A DNA stretch of 55,000 nucleotides. It comes from Mesostigma viride. Taxonomy: Eukaryota > Streptophyta > Mesostigmatophyceae > Mesostigmatales > Mesostigmataceae. Under the pieces are notes generated by a model that searched no databases, was not told the DNA's origin, and was given only the letters and a program-made list of their open reading frames with translations. The stretch spans positions 1-55,000 of the forward strand of contig RPFO01000174.1 in NCBI GenBank assembly GCA_009746045.1, given 5' to 3'. Below, piece after piece: positions 34,962-47,415 of the stretch. The position numbers were made by a program, and so were the translations under genes. Position 1 is the stretch's first letter. Each line of letters begins with the position of its first letter.

Positions 34962-36426
34962 TTAAGCAATCCCCAGGTTGTGAAGTGGGCCTGGCTTCAC
35001 TGAGGGTGGAAGGTTCACAGAGGGTGCTGTGGTGCTGTCAACAGCAGTAATTGGTGGCTCAGAGCTACTGCTGGGCATGCTGGAGTTGCCAGATAGAAGT
35101 AGTGAGTCCATGCTTAAAGACTCTTCCCCAGGCACGTCTGCCATGGGAGAATAATACTTCTTAATTCTATGACAGCTCACCCTGTGACGCTTCCCATTGA
35201 TATTGTGCTTGACCTCCACGGTCTTGCTGTTTTTGGTAAATCCACGGATGGTAACTGGACCTAGCCAAGTTCCAACCTTACCAAAGCTGTTTTCCTTGTA
35301 ATAGAGAACTTGATCACCTTTTTGGAATACTGGCCTGGAATGGGTTTTATCTTTTTCTGCCAGTTTTGCTGAGGTTTGTGCACGTGCAGTGTTGTACAGT
35401 GCTATCACCTCTGGGGGATATACACCTGCCTGCAGGCCTGCTGGGATTACTTCACCCCACGTGGCATGCAAGACAGGTCTCATGTTTAGGGTTGTGCACA
35501 TTTCATGACACCAGAGTGCCCTGTCACAATAGACCCCTGAAGTAGCATCCTTGGAAGGATTTTTGGCTAGTAGGGTTTTGACAGATCTGATGGTTCTTTC
35601 AATGACCCCCTGACCCTCATGATCTTCCAGCCCAGCAATCTCTATTGCTTCACACCCTTCCAGGTCAGTCAGACAAGAAAATTGTTGATCAAGCAAAATT
35701 CTGTCAACTGGGTAGAATCTGGGTAAAGCAATCATGAGTGCAACACGTAGCTGCCCTGCAGACATGCCAGGTAGGGGTTCCATTACTGTGAACCTGGACC
35801 ATGAGTCTTTTAGGATCAGGTAGGGTTGGACATCTTTGTTGATGTGCATCACATCCCCCACTATCATGCCCCTATTGGTGGAAGGAGTTGCAGTATGCCA
35901 TTTTTGAGGTTTGGGGCTATTGAACTGACATTCTTGACAGTGTTGTCTAGCCAGTTTTACTGCATTCCTGAGTTGTTTTCCCATGCTACTACCCCCCAGC
36001 CGTCTGGCCAGTTCCTCAGCCACTGTTTCATGACCCATGGCTAGGTGCAGCTGATGAGCAAGCTCCTTGATATCTATGGAGTTGTCAACAGTAGGGGTTA
36101 GTGCTTTTATGTAAGGTTCCAGAACAGGGTGTTGGGAGGACAGTAAGGTTGCTGCCTCAAAATCAATTATGCCCTGGTTGCCATCCCCAATGGTAATGAG
36201 ATCATCATCCTCAGAGTACATAAGGTGAGTGAACTCACATTGATTTGGGTAGCGAGGCCTGTTGCAACGGCTGCCTGGAGGCCCCAGGGGATGACGTGCG
36301 TGCCAGCAGCCCGGGCAGAGATCCACCCCGTTGGCCAGGGAGTCGTTGTTGGGGCAGTTGTGCCGTGCGTGCCCTCGTTGGAAGCACCTCAGGCACCTTA
36401 TGGACCCCCCAGGGTTGCCAGGCTGG

Positions 36427-36459
<33 letters not shown>

Positions 36460-36602
36460 CCCTGCTGGGACCGGTTCTGGCCCTGCTGGGACCTGTTGTT
36501 GTTGTTGTTTTGGCCCTGTTGGGACCTGTTGTTATTGTTGCCCTGCTGGGACCTGTTGTTGTTGTTGTTGTTGTTGTTGTTGGGGTTGCCATGCAGGGGC
36601 AC
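34962..36602 (-). CDS. Zinc knuckle and integrase of Copia-like retrotransposon
   Basis: Open frame -1 relative to gag, entered most likely at the G7 run 36674-36680 and therefore starting upstream of the first in-frame Met. It begins with an Asn/Gln/Arg/Ser low-complexity stretch, then a CCHC zinc knuckle (CLRCFQRGHARHNC, residues 70-83) and further Cys/His pairs (CPGC…C…C). Integrase follows: an HHCC-type head (HLAMGH…CQEC), then the catalytic D-D-E candidates in GDVMHINKD, ILLDQQFS and GQGVIERTIRS, and a C-terminal module with WLGPVTIRG…HRIKKYY like the GPY/F module better known from Gypsy elements. No aspartic protease lies between zinc knuckle and integrase. It ends at TAA 34962 in an overlap with the next -1 frame. 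Confidence 0.85.
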
Positions 36603-39034
36603 ACGGTGCCACGTGTTGCCACGCCCCTGAGAGCCACTGCCCCCTTGGTGGGAGGACTTGTGGGTCTTGGGTGCCCCCCCTGGCTGGCCTGCCCCTTGCG
36701 TTTGTGGCCTTGGACACCCTGGACCTTGGGGTCCTGGGCCTGGTTGTTGCCAGTACCCAGGGGGTCCACTGCCTCCTCGATATAGAGCATGGCAGCTCTG
36801 AAGTTGTCCCAGAGGGACTTGAGGCCTGTAAGCAGGGTAGCCAGGACAGAAGGTTGCAAATTAGCTTTTGTTAGCCAGGTGTGGATGAGATACCTTGGTT
36901 GGAGCTTGAGAAGCTCAAGGTCTTTCTCAATCATTACCCTGTATGTTTTTGCATCCCCAGAGAGGTTATTCTTGTTCACCTTATATGCAGCAAGCCAGTT
37001 GAAACGTTCTACTGCTTCCATGTGGTTATTGGTAAGCACTAGCTGTTTCAGATCAGTGATAAAGGTAGGCCACTGTTCAATGGCTGCTTCAGGTGTCAGG
37101 GTACGTTCCTGATAGGTTTGAATCAATGCTCTGATTGCAGGAGATGATTGATGGAATGTGGAGGAGGCCCTGAGAGCCTTAAACTGATGTCTAAGGTTAA
37201 GACCTTCCATCCCATACTCCAAAGCAAAAACAAATTGCTTAGCTTGTTCAACAGTGTGACCCTCAGGCAAGCCAGCAATATTGATTTTGGATTCCTTTTT
37301 ATGAGGGTTAAACACACCTGTGAGAGGGGGGTTGGCCCTCAAGAAGCTGTCGGTTGCTTGTTGCAGGCGGGTGGGGTCCAGGTTGATGGTCCCCCGCTCA
37401 TACCGCGACATCAGGGCGCGCAGGCCCTCGACAGTTTGCAGCTGGTTAGCTGTTAACTGCTGATCTTGCAACGAGGCCAGCTGGGCCTGGAGAATGGCGA
37501 GCTGTTCCAGGACATCCCCGCTCCTTGGGGGGGCCTCAGCAGGCCTGTTGGGTGCCTGTGGCACCTCTGCACCTCCCCCCAGGGCCTCCTGGGGTCCTGG
37601 CCACCCCCCCTGGTTTGGGAGGGGGCCCCAACCCACAGGGCGAACCTGGGGTGGTGGGGGAGGGGGAGGGGGGGTCATGGTGGCCCTGGGGGAGCCCGGG
37701 GGTGTCCGGGTAACCCCACTGGGTCCAGCCCCATCGGTGGAGGGGCGGGCAGGGGTGTCTGCCTCTGCTCTCCTCCTGGCCTCCTCCCGCATGAGACGCT
37801 TCATCTCCTTGCGTACCTCATGCTCCCGGAGGGCTGCCTGAAAGGCAGCCTCATCCTCGGGTATGTCAGGGAGTGGGTCTCCCATGATCATAGCAGGCCG
37901 GACTGGACAGTCCGCCTCTTTGCCCTTCCTCGCACCCAGGGCCAGCAGTCCCTCCTTGTACTGCAGGGGTTGGGGGGGAGAGGGTTTCTTGCTGGTGGTT
38001 TCCAGCGGGGGGGCTTCTTCAGCTACCACCCCATGTTTGGCCAAGATGGCCTCCGTGACCCTGGCTTGGGTGATGGAGGACATGGTTTTAAAGTGTGCTG
38101 ACCGAGCAAGCTCGGCCAGGTCTTGACTGTCCGCATAGTCCATGGGATAGTCAGCATTTTTTAAGAGGTCACGTAACCGCTGGGTGGCCTCGCGGTACGC
38201 GTCCGCCATCGCCTGGTGGGTAGCCAGGCGACGGGCGGCTTCCTCTTCATATTCTTGCCGCTTAGCGGCGAGCCGAAAAGCCGCCTCTCGGCGGACCTCT
38301 CGGTCCCGCTGCCGCGCTCGGCGTTCTTCATTTGCCACCAGCGCGGCCTGCTCGACCGCCAGGAGCGCTGGGGTAAGATTGATCTCAGTCTCCCCATCGG
38401 GGAGACTGGCAGTGTCGGATACCTCATCGTCGGACATTGGTTGTCCGGCGATGGGTTCCACAGGTTTTCGCACCACCCGTGCGAGTTTAATACTCTCCAT
38501 GTCCTTCTTCTTGCGAAGAAGGGACGCAGAGGGTCGCCCAAACGTTAGCTCAATGTGGTTATGTCCCTGGGCGAAAGGGACATTAAGGTTTGATGTGGCG
38601 GGACGAAAGGTAATCGTCCCGTCCGGTGCCACCGAGGCCGTCTGACGGGGCATACGCTCCCGAAGAGATGGCAACGTGGGGCCGGACTGTGGAGCCTCAG
38701 TGGGGTTTACCACCGAGGTCTCCGCAGCCATGGCCGCGCCAGCCGTGGTTGCGGCTGGGGCGGCCGCCGGAGTCGAGGGTAAGCCGGTCTCCCCGGGGGG
38801 AGCCGTCTCGGCCTCCGGCCTCGCAGGGGAGGGGGGTAGGTCGGTCGGCTTTGCAGCCGCCGTCCCCTCGTCCTGGCAACCATTGTGAGTCTTTTTGTTC
38901 TTTTTCTTTTTCTTGGAAATGGCCGCATCGCCAGCCGGCTTCTTGTTGTTGTCTCTGGGCATCCGCCGATCCTGCCCATCATCATCCTCGTTGTAGGTAA
39001 GCTTCTTAGCGACATTCTTGTTCGTGATAGCCAT
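36398..39034 (-). CDS. gag: Gag of Copia-like retrotransposon
   Basis: 878-codon ORF; the true gag part is probably the first about 785 codons. It starts with a Lys-rich segment (AISKKKKKNKK), then a long charged region with coiled-coil character (ARQRDREVRREAAFRLAAKRQEYEEEAARR, about residues 230-300), a proline-rich stretch, and a capsid-like helical region (about residues 540-760, with EQWPTFITDLKQLV and MIEKDLELLKLQPRYL). This is large for a Copia gag. The zinc knuckle is not in this frame. At 36674-36680 a G7 run reads CAG GGG GGG CAC, and a -1 shift there enters the frame with the zinc knuckle and integrase. The remainder of this frame is a poly-Thr reading of the Asn-coding repeat. Confidence 0.85.
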
Positions 39035-39052
39035 GGTAGCAAATAAAATTCA

Positions 39053-39524
39053 AGTTAGAATGCGGTGGGATATATTGCTTGAGAACACTGAAGCTGTGAG
39101 CAATGAATTGCTTGGTTCATTAGAAAATAGGTTTACCCTTTATCAACGTTCCTCTCACCGGCTGCGCCGCCAGTGACCGTTGGGTGCAGACCGTTGGCCC
39201 GAGGCCGCACGATGACAGGTAGCTGCCTAGTCACTGCATCGTGCGATCACAAATCAATGCACGCTGCAGTACGGTCCCTATCTAGGATACTCTAGTACCG
39301 TCCAATGACAGGACACTACGTATACTGGGTACTGACATCTGTCACGTACCTCAGTACCCAAAGTACCTATCTAGGGAAACGTATGCGACTCGACTAGCAT
39401 CCCTATCTGCATAGCCCACGTGGTATTTATATTCACATACCAACGTGGGTTTACAAGGCTTATTCATACGTTGTATTCACAATGCCTTTGAGACTTAGTC
39501 TACAGCAAAGCATGGAGACTAACT
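39053..39524 (-). repeat. 5' LTR (472 bp)
   Basis: Nearly identical to 31866-32338 (actgaagctg here against actaaaagctg there). It ends only 18 nt before the gag ATG at 39034. Confidence 0.95.
39424..39431 (-). promoter_or_regulatory. Putative TATA box of the 5' LTR
   Basis: TATAAATA on the minus strand within the 5' LTR, about 390 nt from the gag start. It is the likely element promoter, judged only by sequence and by its position in the LTR. Confidence 0.45.
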
Positions 39525-42500
39525 CATGTACGTAGACAAGCCATGATGACCCCATGGGAGCCTGAATCCTCATCATTAAATACATAAATGCCACCCATGT
39601 ACGTAGACGGGCCATGATGACACCAATGGAGCCTGAATCCTCATCATTAATTACATAAATGCCAACCATGTACATACACGGGCAATGATGACACCATGGG
39701 AGCCTGAATCCTCATCATTAATTACATAAATGCCAACCATGTACGTAGGCCAGCCATGATGACACTGTGGGAGCCTGAATCCTCATCATTAATTTCATAC
39801 ATGCCAACAACACGTAGACGGGCCATAATGACACCACGGGAGCCTGAATCCTGATCATTTTTTTTTCTTTGACATCCATGTACGTAGGCCAGCCATGATG
39901 ACACCATGGGAGCCTGAATCCTCATCATTTTTTTTCTGAGACATCCATGTACGTAGGCCAGCCATGATGACACCATGGGAGCCTGAATCCTCATCATTAA
40001 ATACATACATGCCATCCATGTACGTAGACAGGCCATGATGACACCATGGGAGCCTGAATCCTCATCATTTACTATTCCTTGACATCCATGTACGTAGACG
40101 GGCCATGATGACACCATGGGAGCCTGAATCCTCATCATTTTTTTTTCTTTGACATCCATGTACATACGTAGGCCAGCCATGATGACACCAATGGAGCCTG
40201 AATCCTCATCATTAATTACATACATGCCATCCATGTACGTAGACAGGCCATGACATCTGACACCATGGGAGCCTGAATCCTCATCATTTACTATTCCTTG
40301 ACATCCATGTACGTAGACGGGCCATGATGACACCATGGGAGCCTGAATCCTCATCATTTTTTTTTCTTTGACATCCATGTACATACGTAGGCCAGCCATG
40401 ATGACACCAATGGAGCCTGAATCCTCATCATTAATTACATACATAAATGACATGATCATCAATGACCCCATGGGAGCCTGAATCCTCATCATTAAATACA
40501 TAAATGCCACGGTCCATGTACGTAGACGGGCCATGATGACACCAATGGAGCCTGAATCCTCATCATTAATTACATAAATGCCAACCATGTACATACACGG
40601 GCAATGATGACACCATGGGAGCCTGAATCCTCATCATTAATTACATAAATGCCAACCATGTACGTAGGCCAGCCATGATGACACTATGGGAGCCTGAATC
40701 CTCATCATTAATTTCATACATGCCAACAACACGTAGACGGGCCATAATGACACCACGGGAGCCTGAATCCTCATCATTTTTTTTTCTTTGACATCCATGT
40801 ACGTAGGCCAGCCATGATGACACCATGGGAGCCTGAATCCTCATCATTTTTTTTCTGAGACATCCATGTACGTAGGCCAGCCATGATGACACCATGGGAG
40901 CCTGAATCCTCATCATTAAATACATACATGCCATCCATGTACGTAGACAGGCCATGATGACACCATGGGAGCCTGAATCCTCATCATTTACTATTCCTTG
41001 ACATCCATGTACGTAGACGGGCCATGATGACACCATGGGAGCCTGAATCCTCATCATTTTTTTTTCTTTGACATCCATGTACATACGTAGGCCAGCCATG
41101 ATGACACCAATGGAGCCTGAATCCTCATCATTAATTACATACATGCCATCCATGTACGTAGACAGGCCATGACATCTGACACCATGGGAGCCTGAATCCT
41201 CATCATTTACTATTCCTTGACATCCATGTACGTAGACGGGCCATGATGACACCATGGGAGCCTGAATCCTCATCATTTTTTTTTCTTTGACATCCATGTA
41301 CATACGTAGGCCAGCCATGATGACACCAATGGAGCCTGAATCCTCATCATTAATTACATACATAAATGCCAACCATGTACATACACGGGCAATGATGACA
41401 CCAATGGAGCCTGAATCCTCATCATTAATTACATAAATGCCAACCATGTACATACACGGGCAATGATGACACCATGGGAGCCTGAATCCTCATCATTTTT
41501 TTTTTCTTTGACATCCATGTACATACGTAGGCCAGCCATGATGACACCAATGGAGCCTGAATCCTCATCATTAATTACATACATGCCATCCATGTACATG
41601 AGACAAGCCATGATGACACCATGGGAGCCTGAATCCTCATCATTTACTATTCCTTGACATCCATGTACGTAGACGGGCCATGATGACACCAATGGAGCCT
41701 GAATCCTCTTCATTTTTTTTATGAGAGGATTCAGGTTACATAAATGCCAACCATGTACGTAGACAAGCCATGATGACACCATGGGAGCCTGAATCCTCAT
41801 CATTTTTTTTTCTTTGACATCCATGTACATACGTAGGCCAGCCATGATGACACCATGGGAGCCTGAATCCTCATCATTAATTACATACATGCCATCCATG
41901 TACGTACACGGCACATACATGCTCCATGGGAGCCTGAATCCTCATCAATAATTACATAAATGCCAACCATGTACGTAGACGGGCCATGATGACACCATGG
42001 GAGCCTGAATCCTCATCATTTTTTTTTCTTTGACATCAATGTACATACGTAGGCCAGCCATGATGACACCAATGGAGCCTGAATCCTCATCATTAATTAC
42101 ATGTACATGCCATCCATGTACGTAGACGGGCCATGATGACACCAATGGAGCCTGAATCCTCATCATTACATACATAAATGCCAACCATGTACATACACGG
42201 GCAATGATGACACCATGGGAGCCTGAATCCTCATCATTTTTTTTCTTTGACATCCATGTACATACGTAGGCCAGCCATGATGACACCAATGGAGCCTGAA
42301 TCCTCATCATTAATTACATACATGCCATCCATGTACGTAGACAAGCCATGATGACACCATGGGAGCCTGAATCCTCATCATTTACTATTCCTTGACATCC
42401 ATGTACGTAGGCCAGCCATGATGACACCAATGGAGCCTGAATCCTCTTCATTTTTTTTATGAGAGGATTCAGGTTACATAAATGCCAACCATGTACGTAG

Positions 42501-45500
42501 ACAAGCCATGATGACACCATGGGAGCCTGAATCCTCATCATTTTTTTTATGAGACATCCATGTACGTAGGCCAGCCATGATGACACCATGGGAGCCTGAA
42601 TCCTCATCAATTTTTTTTCTTTGACATCCATGTACGTAGACGGGCCATGATGACACCATGGGAGCCTGAATCCTCATCATTATATACATGAATGCCATTC
42701 ATGTACGTACACGGGCCATGATGACACCATGGGAGCCTGAATCCTCATCATTAATTACATAAATGCCATCCATGTACGTACACGGGCCATGATGACACCA
42801 TGGGAGCCTGAATCCTCATCAATAATTACATAAATGCCATCCATGTACGTAGACGGGCCATGATGACACCATGGGAGCCTGAATCCTCATCATTTACTAT
42901 TCCTTGACATCCATGTACGTAGGCCAGCCATGGAGACACCATGGGAGCCTGAATCCTCCTCATTAATTACATAAATGCCAACCATGTAGGTAGACAAGCC
43001 ATGATGACACCATGGGAGCCTGAATCCTCATCATTTATTACATAAATGCCATCCATGTACGTAGACGGGCCATGATGACACCATGGGAGCCTGAATCCTC
43101 ATCATTAATTACATAAATGCCATTCATGTACGTAGGCCAGCCATGGAGACACCATGGGAGCCTGAATCCTCATCATTAATTACATAAATGCCAACCATGT
43201 ACGTAGACAAGCCATGATGACACCATGGGAGCCTGAATCCTCCTCATTAATTACATAAATGCCAACCATGTACGTAGACAAGCCATGATGACACCATGGG
43301 CCTGAATCCTCATCATTAATTACATACATGCCATCCATGTACGTAGACAGGCCATGATGACACCATGGGAGCCTGAATCCTCATCATTTACTATTCCTTG
43401 ACATCCATGTACGTAGGCCAGCCATGGAGACACCATGGGAGCCTGAATCCTCCTCATTAATTACAGAAATGTTAACCATGTACGTAGACAAGCCATGATG
43501 ACACCATGGGAGCCTGAATCCTCATCATTAATTACATAAATGCCATCCATGTACGTAGACGGGCCATGATGACACCATGGGAGCCTGAATCCTCATCATT
43601 AATTACATACATGCCATCGATGTACGTACACGGGCCATGATGACACCATGGGAGCCTGAATCCTCATCATTTTTTTTTCTTTGACATCCATGTACGTAGA
43701 CGGGCCATGATGACACCATGGGAGCCTGAATCCTCATCATTAATTACATAAATGCCATTCATGTACGTAGACGGGCCATGATGACACCATGGGAGCCTGA
43801 ATTCTCATCATTTACTATTCCTTGACATCCATGTACGTAGGCCAGCCATGGAGACACCATGGGAGCCTGAATCCTCCTAATTAATTACATAAATGCCAAC
43901 CATGTACGTAGACAAGCCATGATGACCCCATGGGAGCCTGAATCCTCATCATTAATTACATAAATGCCATCCATGTACGTAGACGGGCCATGATGACACC
44001 ATGGGAGCCTGAATCCTCATTATTATATACAAAAATGCCATCCATGTACGTACACGGGCCATGATGACACCATGGGAGCCTGAATCCTCATCATTAATTA
44101 CATAAATGCCATTCATGTACGTAGACATGACATGATGACACCATGGGAGCCTGAATCCTCATCATTAATTACATACATGCCATCCATGTACGTACACGGG
44201 CCATGATGACACCATGGGAGCCTGAATCCTCATCATTTACTATTCCTTGACATCCATGTACGTAGACGGGCCATGATGACACCATGGGAGCCTGAATCCT
44301 CATCATTAACTACATAAATGCCATCCATGTACGTAGACGGGCCATGATGACACCATGGGAGCCTGAATCCTCATTATTTACTATACCTTGACATCCATGT
44401 ACGTAGGCCAGCCATGGAGACACCATGGGAGCCTGAATCCTCCTCATTAATTACATAAATGCCATTCATGTACGTAGACAAGCCATGATGACACCATGGG
44501 AGCCTGAATCCTCATCATTAATTACATAAATGCCATCCATGTACGTACACGGGCCATGATGACACCATGGGAGCCTGAATCCTCGTCATTTTTTTTTCTT
44601 TGACATCCATGTACGTAGACGGGCCATGATGACACCATGGGAGCCTGAATCCTCATCATTAATTACATACATGCCAACAATGTAGGTAGACAAGCCATGA
44701 TGACACCATGGGAGCCTGAATCCTCATCATTTATTTTATGAGACATCCATGTACGTAGGCCAGCCATGATGACACCATGGGAGCCTGAATCCTCATCATT
44801 TCTTTTTCTTTGACATCCATGTACGTAGGCCAGCCATGATGACACCATGGGAGCCTGAATCCTCCTCATTAATTACATACATGCCATCCATGTACGTACA
44901 CGGGCCATGATGACACCATGGGAGCCTGAATCCTCATCATTTACTATTCCTTGACATCCATGTACGTAGGCCAGCCATGGAGACACCATGGGAGCCTGAA
45001 TCCTCCTCATTAATTACATAAATGCCATTCATGTACGTAGACAAGCCATGATGACACCATGGGAGCCTGAATCCTCATCATTAATTACATAAATGCCATC
45101 CATGTACGTACACGGGCCATGATGACACCATGGGAGCCTGAATCCTCGTCATTTTTTTTTCTTTGACATCCATGTACGTAGACGGGCCATGATGACACCA
45201 TGGGAGCCTGAATCCTCATCATTAATTACATACATGCCAACAATGTAGGTAGACAAGCCATGATGACACCATGGGAGCCTGAATCCTCATCATTTATTTT
45301 ATGAGACATCCATGTACGTAGGCCAGCCATGATGACACCATGGGAGCCTGAATCCTCATCATTTCTTTTTCTTTGACATCCATGTACGTAGACAGGCCAT
45401 GATGACACCATGGGAGCCTGAATCCTCCTCATTAATTACATACATGCCATCCATGTACGTACACGGGCCATGATGACACCATGGGAGCCTGAATCCTCAT

Positions 45501-47415
45501 CATTTACTATTCCTTGACATCCATGTACGTAGGCCAGCCATGGAGACACCATGGGAGCCTGAATCCTCTTCATTTTTTTAATGAGAGGATTCAGGTTACA
45601 TAAATGCCAACCATGTAGGTAGACAAGCCATGATGACACCATGGGAGCCTGAATCCTCATCATTAAATACATAAATGCCATCCATGTACGTAGGCCAGCC
45701 ATGGAGACACCATGGGAGCCTGAATCCTCCTCATTAATTACATAAATGCCAACCATGTACGTAGACAAGCCATGATGACACCATGGGAGCCTGAATCCTC
45801 ATCATTTACTATTCCTTGACATCCATGTACGTAGGCCAGCCATGATGACACCAATGGAGCCTGAATCCTCCTCGTTAATTACATAAATGCCAACCATGTA
45901 CGTAGACAAGCCATGATGACACCATGGGAGCCTGAATCCTCATCATTTACTATTCCTTGACATCCATGTACGTAGACGGGCCATGATGACACCATGGGAG
46001 CCTGAATCCTCTTCATTAATTACATAAATGCCAACCATGTACGTAGACGGGCCATGATGACACCATGGGAGCCTGAATCCTCATCATTTTTTTTATGAAA
46101 CATCCATGTACGTAGGCCAGCCATGATGACACCATGGGAGCCTGAATCCTCATCATTAATTACAAAAATGCCAACCATGTACGTAGACGGGCCATGATGA
46201 CACCATGGGAGCCTGAATCCTCATCATTTTTTTTATGAGACATCCATGTACGTAGGCCAGCCATGATGACACCATGGGAGCCTGAATCCTCATCATTTTT
46301 TTTATGAAACATCCATGTACGTAGACGGGCCATGATGACACCATGGGAGCCTGAATCCTCTTCATTAATTACATAAATGCCAACCATGTACGTAGACGGG
46401 CCATGATGACACCATGGGAGCCTGAATCCTCATCATTTTTTTTATGAAACATCCATGTACGTAGGCCAGCCATGATGACACCATGGGAGCCTGAATCCTC
46501 ATCATTAATTACAAAAATGCCAACCATGTACGTAGACGGGCCATGATGACACCATGGGAGCCTGAATCCTCATCATTTTTTTTATGAGACATCCATGTAC
46601 GTAGGCCAGCCATGATGACACCATGGGAGCCTGAATCCTCATCATTTTTTTTTCTTTGACATCCATGTACGTAGACGGGCCATGATGACACCATGGGAGC
46701 CTGAATCCTCATCATTAATTACATACTTGCCATTCATGTACGTAGACGGGCCATGGAGACACCATGGGAGCCTGAATCCTCATCATTTACTATTCCTTGA
46801 CATCCATGTACGTAGACGGGCCATGATGACACCATGGGAGCCTGAATCCTCATCATTAATTACATAAATGCCATCCATGTACGTAGACGGGCCATGATGA
46901 CACCATGGGAGCCTGAATCCTCATCATTAATTACATACTTGCCATTCATGTACGTAGACGGGCCATGGAGACACCATGGGAGCCTGAATCCTCTTCATTT
47001 TCTTAATGAGAGGATTCAGGTTACATAAATGCCATCCATGTACGTAGACGGGCCATGATGACACCATGGGAGCCTGAATCCTCATCATTAAATACATAAA
47101 TGCCATCCATGTACGTAGGCCAGCCATGGAGACACCATGGGAGCCTGAATCCTCCTCATTAATTACATAAATGCCAACCATGTACGTAGACAAGCCATGA
47201 TGACACCATGGGAGCCTGAATCCTCATCATTTACTATTCCTTGACATCCATGTACGTAGGCCAGCCATGATGACACCAATGGAGCCTGAATCCTCTTCAT
47301 TTTTTTAATGAGAGGATTCAGGTTACATAAATGCCAACCATGTAGGTAGACAAGCCATGATGACACCATGGGAGCCTGAATCCTCATCATTAAATACATA
47401 AATGCCATCCATGTA
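39525..47415 (-). repeat. 71-bp satellite, first orientation
   Basis: About 110 tandem copies of a roughly 71-bp unit (catgtacgtag, gccatgatgacacc, atgggagcctgaatcc, tcatcatt and a variable linker: attacataaatgcca, tttttttctttgacatc, or tactattccttgacatc). The linkers define variant classes arranged in higher-order blocks. For example, a block starting near 39660 repeats near 40580, and a 563-bp block repeats between about 44663 and 45226. The unit lacks stops in some frames, producing many false ORFs (DEDSGSHGVIMA, MMRIQAPMVSSW). Confidence 0.97.

Larger units (their letters stand above)
31866..39524 (-). mobile_element. Ty1/Copia-like LTR retrotransposon, recent insertion
   Basis: 7.66-kb element on the minus strand, with LTRs at 39053-39524 (5') and 31866-32338 (3') flanked by a 5-bp target duplication catgt (31861-31865 and 39525-39529). 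The right foldback arm at 50221 retains the uninterrupted site ccatgt/acgtag, confirming the boundaries. The LTRs differ by one substitution and a one-base indel, so the insertion is young. Coding order is gag with a downstream zinc knuckle, integrase, protease-like, RT, RNase H, in three overlapping frames. No convincing primer-binding site or polypurine tract is visible. Confidence 0.95.

Noticed and set aside
36225-36874. Plus-strand ORFs opposite the retrotransposon Asn-coding repeat
   Set aside because: They are shadows of the (TTG)n-type low-complexity tract inside gag/pol.
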